From Rhizobium etli 8C-3 (GTDB taxonomy: Bacteria; Pseudomonadota; Alphaproteobacteria; Rhizobiales; Rhizobiaceae), in the NCBI RefSeq assembly GCF_001908375.1, contig NZ_CP017243.1:1-64000 (forward strand): 64,000 bases of DNA. Direction: 5' to 3'. Positions 47,300 through 55,969 of the stretch are shown piece by piece (within the stretch, counting starts at the first letter, position 1; each line of letters starts with the position of its first letter). Both the position numbers and the translations under genes were made by a program. The notes under the pieces were generated by a model. It did not search any database and was not told where the DNA came from. It saw only the letters and a program-made list of their open reading frames with translations.

Positions 47300-47800
47300 A
47301 TGCTCTCCGAACTATTCGGCTTCATCTGGCTGATGGGAAGGCGTCATCAGGCGTTGGTCGCAGGGCTGTCCCTGGCTCTTTTCGTTATCGGCGCGGCGCC
47401 TCTCGAACTCCAGCGCCGGATCGTCAATGAGGCGACCGAGCAAGCGTCATACCGGTCTCTTCTCTTTCTCGTATCCCTCTATCTCGCGGTCGCAGTGTTG
47501 AAGGGCGCGATAAAATTCACCTCCAACCTCTAAAGAAGCTGGGTGGGCGAAAAAAGCACGCTTTGGCTCGGGGCGCGCGTTCTGCATCGGGCCGAGACGC
47601 CGCCATCGGAATCCACGCTCGAGGGGGTTGAGCTGTCGATCATCTTTGCGGAAGCGGAACCGGTGGGCAGTTTCGTTGGGACCAGCATCTCCGAGCCGCT
47701 ACTCCAGATCGGCATCCTTGTCACCGTGGGCGGTTATCTGATCTATCTCCAGCCGCTGATGAGGATGGCCGCCCGCAAAGCCGATCACCCGCTACAGCGC
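47300..47800 (+). pseudogene. ABC transporter permease-domain remnant
   Basis: The frame from the ATG at 47300 reads MLSELFGFIWLMGRRHQALV with membrane helices (LVAGLSLALFVIGAAPL, LFLVSLYLAVAVLKGAIKF). A TAA at about 47531 interrupts it, after which homologous sequence continues (LHRAETPPSESTLEGVELSI, FVGTSISEPLLQIGILVTVG). The ATP-binding half is absent; the remnant ends where the convergent coxL fragment begins. It is the membrane-domain end of a fused exporter-type ABC protein. Confidence 0.7.
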
Positions 47801-47841
47801 AATGAAACGCGCGGGCGCTCGGCTTTACTCCCTACCGTCAC

Positions 47842-48207
47842 CTACGCCACGTACTGGGACACGATCCAGTAGAACGGCCACCTTTTCCCGCGTGCAAGTG
47901 GCCATATGGGGGTGGCGTAATAACCAGGCATACGCGAGGTCGGTATGGCAGGTTTGATCTCTCCTTCCAGGTCGCTCGCGTCATAGATCGCGACGACGCC
48001 GGGCACCGAGAACGCATCGCCGACATCGATGTTCAGGATTCGGGCATGTGGCTGGTCGGAGCGTCGCAATGCGATATGCAACATACCGCGGCGCCATGTA
48101 TCGACATACTGACCAACACCCGTCAGCAGACGTGGATCTTCGGTGCGCTTGTCCCGCTTGCCGACAAGTTTGGGCCGCAGCTCGACGGAATGGTCCTGCT
48201 GGCTCAT
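47842..48207 (-). pseudogene. Molybdenum hydroxylase large subunit, N-terminal fragment (CoxL-like)
   Basis: From the ATG at 48207 the frame reads KLVGKRDKRTEDPRLLTGVG, YVDTWRRGMLHIALRRSDQP and HARILNIDVGDAFSVPGVVA, which is the first ~100 residues of a xanthine dehydrogenase/CO dehydrogenase-type molybdopterin subunit. The remaining ~650 residues are missing, cut at the junction with the ABC-transporter remnant. It overlaps the preceding lactonase-like gene by 4 bp, showing the original operon order. Confidence 0.8.
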
Positions 48208-48965
48208 TCGTAGAACTCCACACCCTTTCGCAACTCTTGCCATTGCGCGTCGTCGTGGCCGAAAATGATAGAAGCTCCCCGCTCCCGAAGAGCTTTCAGG
48301 CGAGCGAGTGCCTCTGCGGCGAGTTCGATGTTCCAAGTATTTCTCGGAGCGATACCGGTGTCGACGCTCGCCTGGAGCGGGGCAGCATCTGAAGCGAGTA
48401 TAAATGAACCATCTTTTTCCAGCTCGACACGGGCGACGGTCATTCCGGGGGTATGACCCGGCATGGGCAGCAAGACGATGCGCCCGTCGCCAAAGACGTC
48501 ATGCTCGGCATTGAAGGTCTGGAAACCCTGGGGCTGGTCCCATTCTCCTCGAAGATAGCCTTGATTTTCTGCACCGCTTGCCGTGGCGGCCTGCGCCTCC
48601 GCTTCGTGGCAGAGGATCGTTGCGCGCCGAAAGTACGCGTTGCAGCCGCAATGATCGGGATGCAGATGTGAACAGATCACAACATCTATGTCCTCGGGAT
48701 CGAGAGCAAGAGTCTTCAACTGATGAACGACCGTCCGCTCTGGCGAAAAGATCGGGGTCATAACCTTGCTTAACCCACCCCATCGCGCGCCTGGATCGAT
48801 GGCGGCCTCTGGATTGCATCCGCTATCGAACAGCGCGTTGCCTTGGGGATGGCGCATCAGGGTGGCGTGAACCGGCAATTCAATCGCTTCTTCCTTCAGC
48901 GCCCCAGGGACGTAAATGGACCGGCGCATACGAAGCCGGCCGGCCTCGAGAAAATGCATCTTCAT
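48204..48965 (-). CDS. Metallo-beta-lactamase fold hydrolase (N-acyl homoserine lactonase-like)
   Basis: 253 aa. Zinc motif H100-L-H102-P-D104-H105 (ICSHLHPDHCG), a later His in LPMPGHTPG, an Asp in LASDAAPLQ and a final His in FGHDDAQW give the full dinuclear zinc site of the AiiA/AttM (BlcC)-type lactonase group. It is intact while the surrounding coxM, coxS and coxL genes are broken, and overlaps coxL by ATGA. Lactone hydrolysis is likely; acyl-homoserine lactone as substrate is an inference from the family. Confidence 0.87.
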   Translation of the reverse strand: MKMHFLEAGRLRMRRSIYVPGALKEEAIELPVHATLMRHPQGNALFDSGCNPEAAIDPGARWGGLSKVMTPIFSPERTVVHQLKTLALDPEDIDVVICSHLHPDHCGCNAYFRRATILCHEAEAQAATASGAENQGYLRGEWDQPQGFQTFNAEHDVFGDGRIVLLPMPGHTPGMTVARVELEKDGSFILASDAAPLQASVDTGIAPRNTWNIELAAEALARLKALRERGASIIFGHDDAQWQELRKGVEFYE

Positions 48966-49436
48966 CTTAAAGGTCCTCTCTTGCTAGCCAGTTCGCGGAC
49001 GGCGTTGACGATGTTTTCATAGCCCGTACAACGACAGATGTTTCCTGAGAGCGCTTCCCTGATCTTATCATCGGTTTCCAGCGGATGGTGGCGAAGAAGG
49101 TCGATGATCGCCAACGATGAAACTGGGCCTACAAATTCGCATTGCAGGCCATGATGCTGGCGGAACGCTTCTTGGATTCGTCCGAGTATCGACGCTTCCC
49201 TGGCCATGGTTTCGATTTCGCTCCCGTCTGCCTGCACTGCAAGCATCAGACAGGAGCGTGCGCTCCTTCCATCGAGAATGACGGTGCAGGCACCGCAAAC
49301 GCCATGTTCGCACCCGACATGGGTTCCGGTCAGGCAAAGGATCCTGGCGCAGGAAGTGGCTCAGCAGCGTTCGTGCTTCGATCGTGCGCGTCATATACGC
49401 TTCGTTGACGCTGACGGTGATCGTCTTCTCACTCAT
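48962..49436 (-). pseudogene. Molybdenum hydroxylase Fe-S subunit (CoxS-like), frameshifted
   Basis: The start MSEKTITVSVNEAYMTRTIE is CoxS-like. A frameshift near 49345 then separates it from the [2Fe-2S] cluster region (in another frame, CEHGVCGACTVILDG) and the C-terminal part LMLAVQADGSEIETMAREAS ... GNICRCTGYENIVNAV with the second cluster. A single indel explains the break. Start and stop overlap the neighbouring coxM and lactonase genes. Confidence 0.82.
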
Positions 49437-50165
49437 CTTGCTTGAAGCCTTTCGTGGTTCGCGCGGCTCCAGGCGGCGCGAAGGGCCCGTTTGGCAAGGA
49501 CGCCTGAGAGATGCCTGCGGTAATCTGCAGAGGCATGGATATCCGTGTTGGGCGTGAGGATTCCAGCCAGGCGATCCGCCACCGTATCGAGAACCGGCTC
49601 GGAAACATCCGTCCCCTCGATGATGCCCTCGATCTCTTCAAGCCGCAGCGGGGTTTCACCAACGCCCATCATGCCAACGCGAACGTCAGACGCCCTGCCA
49701 TCTACACAATGCAGCGTCGTCGCAAAGCAAGCGAGTGCGAAGTCCCCGTGGCGTTTTGCAAACTCCTCAAATCCCCATCCGGCATCCGGTCTCATCGCGT
49801 CGAGCTCGACGCGAATTACAAACTCGTCCGGTTCCAACGAGTTGACCAGCGATCCGACAAAAAAATCGGCTGCAGGTATTTCGCGTCTGCCGCGCTGAGA
49901 GGAGGCGATGACCGTCCCACCGAGGAACCGTGTCATCATCGGCATCTCGGTCGCTGGATCCGCATGCGCGACGCTGCCGCCGAAGGTGCCGCGGTTGCGC
50001 ACGGTCATATGGGTGACGTGATGCATCGCCTCATGCACGATCGGCAAGTGTTGGCGGATGATCGGGTCTGTCGCGGTCATGTGATGGCGTACCGTCGGCG
50101 CCGATTCTCACCCGATCTCCGTGCAGTTCGATCCGATCTCCATGAACCGAAGTTACTACGCGCGG
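49433..50165 (-). pseudogene. Molybdenum hydroxylase FAD subunit (CoxM-like), N terminus decayed
   Basis: From about 50080 down, the frame is intact: MHHVTHMTVRNRGTFGGSVA, then HADPATEMP and DFFVGSLVNSLEPDEFVIRV, the typical FAD-binding and C-terminal region. Upstream only scraps remain (VHGDRIELHGDRVRIGA in shifted frames near 50100-50160). The first ~80 residues are replaced by an IS66 transposase fragment, so insertion-mediated deletion is likely. Confidence 0.8.
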
Positions 50166-50279
50166 CGCCCAAAATCCCGCGGCCCTGCTCGGATGGATAC
50201 GATCTCTCTGAGCAGTTCGAGGTTCTCGCCGGTCATGGTGGCCACGTCTTCGATCGTGCAGATATGCATCGAACGAGCC

Positions 50280-50440
50280 ATCAGGCGGCCTTTTGCGCAG
50301 TGGAGACCGTCGGAAGCATATTCCACGGCAACAGGTCTTCAAGCCTATCTACCGGTTAATCTTTGATCTGGGTTAGGACGTCCGTGAGGTAGCTCTCGGG
50401 GTTGCGGCCATGCAGTTTGTCCGTTCCAATGATGGTCAAG
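50280..50440 (-). pseudogene. IS66-family TnpC, C-terminal fragment
   Basis: The minus strand reads NPESYLTDVLTQIKD, a stop, then PVDRLEDLLPWNM, the characteristic C-terminal tail of IS66 TnpC. An upstream LTIIGTDKLHG also fits. Only about 50 codons remain. It abuts the decayed coxM N terminus. Confidence 0.75.
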
Positions 50441-50507
50441 ATATTAGCGTTGCGCTATCCCGTTCGTAATTTGCATCGTGTAAGTCTTCACTCCTGATGC
50501 TCGTTCT

Positions 50508-50545
50508 CGGGCCGCGCCACGCAACGCGCGGCCCGTCTTTCGGTT
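50508..50545 (+). terminator. Rho-independent terminator-like hairpin
   Basis: CGGGCCGCG (50508-50516) pairs with CGCGGCCCG (50527-50535) and is followed by TCTTTCGGTTTT. It lies about 105 bp before rhizavidin and likely insulates it from upstream transcription, or ends a lost upstream gene. Confidence 0.6.
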
Positions 50546-50649
50546 TTCTCAACCCGGGAAATTGCTACTCGGATTGATTGATTATTACGAGTTTATATGC
50601 AACCTTCGGTACGATCGCCGACGGTCGGCGCACATCAGGAGGAAAAACC

Positions 50650-51117
50650 ATGATCCGTACTAATGCAGTTGCAGCACTTGTGTTTGCTGTAGCAACCTCA
50701 GCTCTTGCTTTCGATGCAAGCAACTTCAAGGATTTTTCAAGCATCGCATCGGCTTCCAGCAGTTGGCAGAACCAGTCCGGCTCGACGATGATCATTCAAG
50801 TCGACTCGTTCGGAAACGTCTCCGGCCAATATGTAAACAGAGCCCAGGGCACCGGATGCCAGAACTCGCCCTATCCGCTAACAGGAAGGGTAAACGGGAC
50901 GTTCATCGCATTTTCGGTCGGCTGGAACAATTCGACGGAGAACTGCAATTCCGCAACCGGATGGACCGGCTACGCACAGGTCAACGGCAACAACACTGAG
51001 ATAGTCACGAGCTGGAACCTCGCTTACGAAGGCGGCTCCGGTCCGGCCATTGAGCAAGGACAAGACACTTTCCAGTACGTGCCGACGACTGAGAACAAAA
51101 GCCTCTTGAAGGATTAA
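50650..51117 (+). CDS. Rhizavidin, secreted dimeric avidin-family biotin-binding protein
   Basis: 155 aa from the ATG at 50650, chosen for the strong AGGAGGA at 50637-50643; the frame is open 24 codons upstream. A signal peptide (MIRTNAVAALVFAVATSALA) is cut before FDASNFKDFSS. The mature part has avidin-fold features: SSWQNQSGSTMIIQVDSFGN with the biotin-contact Asn/Ser, and GWTGYAQVNG with the binding Trp, plus WNLAYEGGSGPAIEQGQDTF. Two cysteines (GTGCQN and TENCNS) could form the known rhizavidin disulphide. I recognise the sequence as rhizavidin of R. etli from memory. Biotin sequestration against competitors or predators is a proposed role. Confidence 0.95.
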   Translation: MIRTNAVAALVFAVATSALAFDASNFKDFSSIASASSSWQNQSGSTMIIQVDSFGNVSGQYVNRAQGTGCQNSPYPLTGRVNGTFIAFSVGWNNSTENCNSATGWTGYAQVNGNNTEIVTSWNLAYEGGSGPAIEQGQDTFQYVPTTENKSLLKD

Positions 51118-51220
51118 TCTCCTCTGCCCTGCCGGCGCTGGCCCGTCAGAGATTGTGGAGCAAGAATTCATCGAATATGGCCAAAGGCTTAGACGAAGCT
51201 GCTTTCCCTGCCGAATAAAA

Positions 51221-51246
51221 GCGCCGCGTGCTCGTCCGCGCGGCGC
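51221..51246 (+). terminator. GC-rich hairpin downstream of rhizavidin
   Basis: GCGCCGCG (51221-51228) pairs with CGCGGCGC (51239-51246), 104 bp after the rhizavidin stop, followed by AAATCCTTATTTG. A candidate terminator, though the T run is poor. Confidence 0.45.
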
Positions 51247-51329
51247 AAATCCTTATTTGATGAGTTCAATGCGGCCAAAACGGCAAGCTTTCCGGACAAA
51301 AGTAAGCATCCGAGGATGCGCCGCCTTGG

Positions 51330-51545
51330 GGCAAACGCGGCGATCTGATCAAGGTCGTTTGGCACGATGGCCAGGGGGCCTGCCTGTTCACGAAAAAATT
51401 GGAGCGAGGAAGGTTTATCTAGCGTGACGGCCAGGGCGCTTGTCTGTTCACGAAGAAGCTGGAGCGCGGCCGCTTCATCTGGCCGTCAGCCGCTGACGGC
51501 ACGGTGGTGATCACACCGGCGCAGCTCGGTTATCTGCTCGAAGGT
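51330..51545 (+). pseudogene. Two fused IS66 TnpB fragments
   Basis: The frame reads KRGDLIKVVWHDGQGACLFT KKLERGRFI, hits TAG, then repeats in the same frame DGQGACLFTKKLERGRFIWP and SAADGTVVITPAQLGYLLEG. The two copies are 60 bp apart (51361-51420 and 51421-51480) and differ at many positions, so they come from different IS66 lineages joined at homologous codons. TnpB is the accessory IS66 protein (Orf2). The frame is broken again at 51545. Confidence 0.75.
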
Positions 51546-51564
51546 CTACAGAAATATCCCTGCT

Positions 51565-52113
51565 TGTGAGTCTGACGAATCATCACCGGACAAGATCGAG
51601 GTGCTGGATCCGAGCCATCCGTTATTTGGACGCTCCTTTAATGTGATCCGTGAGGTGGGACGTAGAGGCGGCAACTTCGCGCCGTCGTATGAGGTTGAAC
51701 ATCGTGGTGGATCGACCTTGCTGATACCCGTGTCTGCGACACAGGGATATGTCGAAGCCTGAAATACTGACGCGCAAAGGACACCATTCGCCCAATTGTG
51801 AGGAGAAGGTTTTGCCAATCACTGTGCAACGCCTCCGCCTTGCAGCGGGCATCTAGGTAAAGGCACAGCGCAACAGATGGACACACGAACCTAGTTTGCT
51901 CAGCGCCGTACAACTTGCCGCCAGGCTCGATATTCCCGTCAATTGGATTTACGTTCAAATCAGGCGGAAGCGCCTGCTCATCGACCAGCAATCAACCGGA
52001 GCATATTTGTTCCAAAATTCCCCGGCGGTCGTCAACGCGGTTCGCGACCTTCGCAACCGTACCATTCATCAACTCGATCTGAGAATCATTCAGCCTCACC
52101 AGGAGGGGCATCA
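51565..52113 (+). pseudogene. Remnant of a recombinase element nested in tnpB
   Basis: Two pieces are visible. At 51590-51760 the frame reads KIEVLDPSHPLFGRSFNVIR and YEVEHRGGSTLLIPV, resembling the small DUF5372-type proteins that accompany recombinases. At 51896-52113 it reads LSAVQLAARLDIPVNWIYVQ and IRRKRLLIDQQSTGAYLFQ, ending in HQEGHQHPL, which resembles the C-terminal tail of a rhizobial large serine recombinase. Both are incomplete. Their position between the two halves of an IS66 tnpB gene indicates a nested insertion. Confidence 0.5.
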
Positions 52114-52118
52114 ACATC

Positions 52119-52183
52119 CGTTGTCGCTGGAGGGAATTGACTGGCGCGCACGGCAGGAAACCTGGCGCCCCAGCCGGGTTTGA
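52119..52183 (+). pseudogene. IS66 TnpB C-terminal end
   Basis: LEGIDWRARQETWRPSRV is the conserved end of IS66 TnpB and continues the fragment interrupted at 51545, with the LEG codons present at both breakpoints. The stop TGA follows at 52181-52183. Confidence 0.7.
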
Positions 52184-52230
52184 CTGAATTTTTACATTGA
52201 GATTGTTGAGAAATCTGATTCAATGTCGTT

Positions 52231-52897
52231 ATGACATTGCCGCCGCTTACCCTGCCATCGGACCTTGCCAGCGCTCATCCGGCGCTGCTGGCCGAACCTG
52301 CTGCGCGGCTGCAAGCTGAGGCGGAAGCGGCCAACGCGAAGGCGCGGCTGTCGAACATTGAGGCGCTCAACGTGCATTTGCAGTTGCTGATCGGCAAGCT
52401 GGAGCGCGAGAAGCACGGGCCGCGCCGCGAGCGCACGCAGCGGCTGATCGATCAGTTGGAATTTGCAGCTCGAAGAGCTCGTGGCGTAGGCCGCCGAGGA
52501 CGAACTGAGCGTCCAAGAGGCCGCGGCCAGAACGCAGTCCGTGCGCGCCTTCGCCCGCAAGCGTCCAGTGCGCAAGGCGTGGCCCAAAGACGTCGAGCGC
52601 GCACGCATCGTCATCGAAGCGCCGACGGCATGTGCCTGCTGTGGCGGCTCGCGGCTGTCGAAGCTGGGCGAGGACGTGACGGAAACGCTGGAGGATATCC
52701 CGCGCCGATTCAAGGTGATCGAGACGGTGCGCGAGAAATTTACCTGCCGCGATTGCGAGGCGATCAGTCAGGCTCCCGCACCGTTCCATGCGACGCCCGC
52801 GCGGCTTCATCGGCCCTCAGTTGCTGGCGACGATCGTGTTCGACAAGTTCGGGCAGCACATCCCGCTGAACCGCCAGAGCACGCGGTTCAAATGTGA
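52231..52897 (+). pseudogene. IS66 TnpC transposase, N-terminal part, frameshifted
   Basis: From the ATG at 52231 the frame begins MTLPPLTLPSDLASAHPALL. The coiled-coil part includes NIEALNVHLQLLIGKLEREK HGPRRERTQRLIDQLE, then a frameshift near 52460. The zinc-finger region follows (CACCGGSRLSKLGEDVTETL, FTCRDCEAISQ), and after another shift GFIGPQLLATIVFDKFGQHI PLNRQ. The catalytic DDE domain is absent; the sequence ends at a junction near 52900. Confidence 0.8.
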
Positions 52898-52975
52898 GGC
52901 ATCGGTCCGTCGACCCAGACCCTGGCCGGTGAATGTTGATCCGAATGTCTTCGAGCTGCGGCAAATGCTGGAGCA

Positions 52976-53368
52976 TCACTGTCGCACGGCATACCAGGAG
53001 GCAACGTAGCCGGCTGCGGCGACCCCATGCGAATGCGGGACGTCGCGGACGATGCTACCGACAATGGCGTCCCTTTGATCGACGCCATTCGGCCAGTTCG
53101 GCACGATGTAGCCGCGATAGCTGTAGATCCAGGTCTCGCCGGCCACATCGCCCTTTCCAGTGAATTGCAGCTCGACAGGGTCTCCCGGACGCACCGTACC
53201 GGTCAATTCCAGCGACCACCCGGGCCCACCAATGGTTCCGCCGACCTTGCGCCGAGCCAACTCGGTCAGCACCAGCGTTCCCTGGCCAAATTCCAGTGCA
53301 TTGAAATCAACCGATAAATCGGGATTGTTGATCAGGCTGCGATAACTCCAAGTGCCAGTGAAGCTCAT
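52976..53368 (-). CDS. Beta-rich small protein of unknown function
   Basis: About 130 aa from the ATG at 53368, with GGGAGGAAC just upstream. There is no signal peptide. The sequence alternates beta strands and turns: SFTGTWSYRSLINNP, GQGTLVLTELARRKVGGTIG, GETWIYSYRGYIVPNWPNGV and IVGSIVRDVPHSHGVAAAGY. The last motif with HSHG is distinctive. A small beta-barrel is plausible. It is the next gene after the multicopper oxidase in the same direction (start 27 bp from its stop), so the two may share a transcript. Family not recognised. Confidence 0.7.
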   Translation of the reverse strand: MSFTGTWSYRSLINNPDLSVDFNALEFGQGTLVLTELARRKVGGTIGGPGWSLELTGTVRPGDPVELQFTGKGDVAGETWIYSYRGYIVPNWPNGVDQRDAIVGSIVRDVPHSHGVAAAGYVASWYAVRQ

Positions 53369-53394
53369 AGTTCCTCCCAATGGCGATCGACGCC

Positions 53395-55338
53395 CTAATG
53401 ATGGCCGGAAACGGTGCCACCCTGGCCGTCCGGCAGGGTGATCCTGATGTTCTGCATCATGCCCTGGTCCTCATGATCGAGGATGTGGCAATGCAGAACG
53501 AACTCGCCGATATAGCGCTGGTAGTGCGTCCGCACGGTGATCGTGTAGCGCGCCGACGGATCGGTGCCGGGATTCTTGATCCACAGCGTGTCCTTCCAGA
53601 CATTTTTCAAGCCTGGATATTGCGGATCGCCGTCGTCATCGGCGCCAAGCGCGCTGACATCGTTGCCGGCCGCATCGACAATTTTGATGATCTGAAACGG
53701 ATTGACATGGATATGGAATGGGTGGCTGACGAAATCCGAGCGGAGCGTCCATTCGTCGACTCCGCTCAGCGGCAACGTCCGGTCGATGCGGTTGGGATCA
53801 TAAGGTTTGCCGTCAACCTCGAAGAAGGTGGCACCCGGCTGTTTCACATCGATGTTAAACACCAGTTGCTGCTCGCCGGTGACCTCGCCCGCGTCGATGT
53901 CCGGATGGGGAATAAAGCTTGAGAGCGACATCTCGTTCTTGAGGTCATCGATAACCTTGCCGGCGACATTCTGTGACATCGTGCGCTCAGCCGCCGAAAT
54001 CAGCCAATCCTGCAGATAGGTGCCGATCTCGCCATTGACGGCATGGCCGCCTACTGCAGTGACTATGCCGAGAAGCCGTCGGCTTGGAGCCTCCTGGTTG
54101 ACGCTGGCCGCTGCCGGTGCGGCGCCATCGATGATGCAGTAGTCACCCGCTCCTGGCAACACCACCAGCGCGTCAACGCGGTAGCCCGGTTGCAGGATCG
54201 CTTGCTGCCGCATCTGCACCTGCGCCATTGTCAGCCCGTCCTGGGCCACCACCCCATACGGAATAGTATCCTTGCCGCAATTCTGATCGATCCATCTGTC
54301 GGTGTCCGCTGCCGCAAGCGTGCGGAACGCGGTCGTCCCGGTCTTGCGCCGGATTTCGAAATTGATGGTGTCGCGAACCCCGGCGTGTATCATCCGCCAC
54401 CGCTCGACCGAGCCAGCCTCCGCTAATGCCAACTGACCAAGCACCTGGCCGTTGACGCTGGTGAAGCGGCCCGAAGCCGGCCAACTGCCAGGTCCGAACT
54501 GATCGTAGCTTTCGATGCCGCCCACCTGTCCTGGCTGGCAATCATAAGTGATGTCGCCATTGTTATCGGTGCAAGCATATTGAATCTGCTGTAGCACCAA
54601 AACCCGTTCGGCGATATCGGAGCCGCCCGGCTGCTTCAATAGGCGGTCGATATCGCCAGTCTCGGTCGGTGTCGGCATGCGATCGCCACGGATGATCAAC
54701 GCCCCGGACATGCCACTCGACACCTGCAATGCGGTTGATCCGTGTAGGTGTGGGTGATACCAGAAGGTGCCGGCGGGATGCTCAACGGCGATGTTGTATT
54801 CATATTGGAACGAAACGCCGGGACGGATTGAGATCAGCACATTATCGCCATTGCCAGACGGATTTACCCAGAGACCGTGCGAATGCAGGTTGGTACCGTT
54901 GAAGCAATGGGGGGTATTGGCACTGCCACCGCCGATGCCGCAGGTGGAATCCTGAGGGAACAGGTTGTGAAGCGTTACCCGCACCGTCTGACCGGGCCGT
55001 AGATCGATGGTCGGTCCAACCAATGGCGTGTCGGCACCGGATAAGCCGGTCTGGCGGGCGTCTTGATAGCCGCGCAGTTTAACGTGGTCGTAGCGCGCCG
55101 TGGCCGGATTGTAGATCTGTCGGTCGAGATAGGTAGCGTTCATATCGAGCAGAACCTCGCCCGGAAATGTCTCCCGGCTTTGTTCGAAGGTTTTCAGCAT
55201 CCCCTGGGATTTTGTGATAGGTTGCAGCATATAGGCCAGGGGGTTAGTCACGGCCCTGGCCTCTTGAGCGACTGCGAATAGCGCATGGGTGACCGAAAAA
55301 ACGCTCGCCATACCGAAGATCGCAATTTTGTCAGACAC
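53395..55338 (-). CDS. Multicopper oxidase (laccase-like), secreted
   Basis: 647 aa from a GTG at 55338, chosen because GGGAGGG lies at 55349-55355; a longer frame reaches 55404. A signal-peptide-like segment (IAIFGMASVFSVTHALFAVA) is at the N terminus. All four copper motifs are present: HSHG (152-155), HPHLHG (195-200), HPFHIH (from about 539) and HCHILDHEDQGMM (about 616-628), the last with Met as the probable axial type 1 ligand. It should oxidise phenols, bilirubin-like substrates or metals in the periplasm, reducing O2 to water. It ends GTVSGHH. Confidence 0.93.
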   Translation of the reverse strand: MSDKIAIFGMASVFSVTHALFAVAQEARAVTNPLAYMLQPITKSQGMLKTFEQSRETFPGEVLLDMNATYLDRQIYNPATARYDHVKLRGYQDARQTGLSGADTPLVGPTIDLRPGQTVRVTLHNLFPQDSTCGIGGGSANTPHCFNGTNLHSHGLWVNPSGNGDNVLISIRPGVSFQYEYNIAVEHPAGTFWYHPHLHGSTALQVSSGMSGALIIRGDRMPTPTETGDIDRLLKQPGGSDIAERVLVLQQIQYACTDNNGDITYDCQPGQVGGIESYDQFGPGSWPASGRFTSVNGQVLGQLALAEAGSVERWRMIHAGVRDTINFEIRRKTGTTAFRTLAAADTDRWIDQNCGKDTIPYGVVAQDGLTMAQVQMRQQAILQPGYRVDALVVLPGAGDYCIIDGAAPAAASVNQEAPSRRLLGIVTAVGGHAVNGEIGTYLQDWLISAAERTMSQNVAGKVIDDLKNEMSLSSFIPHPDIDAGEVTGEQQLVFNIDVKQPGATFFEVDGKPYDPNRIDRTLPLSGVDEWTLRSDFVSHPFHIHVNPFQIIKIVDAAGNDVSALGADDDGDPQYPGLKNVWKDTLWIKNPGTDPSARYTITVRTHYQRYIGEFVLHCHILDHEDQGMMQNIRITLPDGQGGTVSGHH

Positions 55339-55969
55339 AGACAAACAACCCTCCCAAACCTCTGCCCGGAGTTTTGTTCTCCCCGGGTCGAACCGCATCC
55401 ACAAAGTTCTACTGCGTCACCATGCGTTCACCTGCAATTCGACTTTGACTCGCGCGCTTTCTCGGGAGAAGACAGCTGCCGCCGCGCGACGAGAAAGTTT
55501 CAAGACTCATGCCACTCTGGCCGGATCGAGCCTCAGAAGGAATCTTGTGCCTATGCTTCAAGGACTTCCACGAGAGCGCGGTAGGAAGTCGGGCGGAACA
55601 GCACCATGGCGCGCACCTGACAAACCTGACAGCAGGTGTAGTAGGCCCGACATTTTTGTGGGGAGCATCGTTACGTGCGGCAATACGCGTCTCACCTTGT
55701 TTGTTTGTCGAGCTGCACTCGAGCAACGCCTTGACGCTCATATCGCGGTCACCGCCGCGGGCATTAATGTCGGCGTCACATACCGTTCATCACACCGCCT
55801 AATCGGAGAGACACCACGGGCAGACTACGCCAGTTCTTCCGGCTCTCTGCGCTGCGCGATGATCTCGAAACAAGGTTGCTTGCTCAGGAGTATCGCGCCC
55901 TGCTCCTCGACGATCATTTCGACGACGGCAGGAGGGAGCCCTTCCACAATCTTCTCCTACGGACGTCTC
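55339..55969. other. Region without a recognisable gene
   Basis: About 630 bp upstream of the oxidase. Frames on both strands are long but show no family resemblance and look like chance frames in GC-rich DNA. The oxidase promoter should lie in the first 100-200 bp. Confidence 0.4.
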
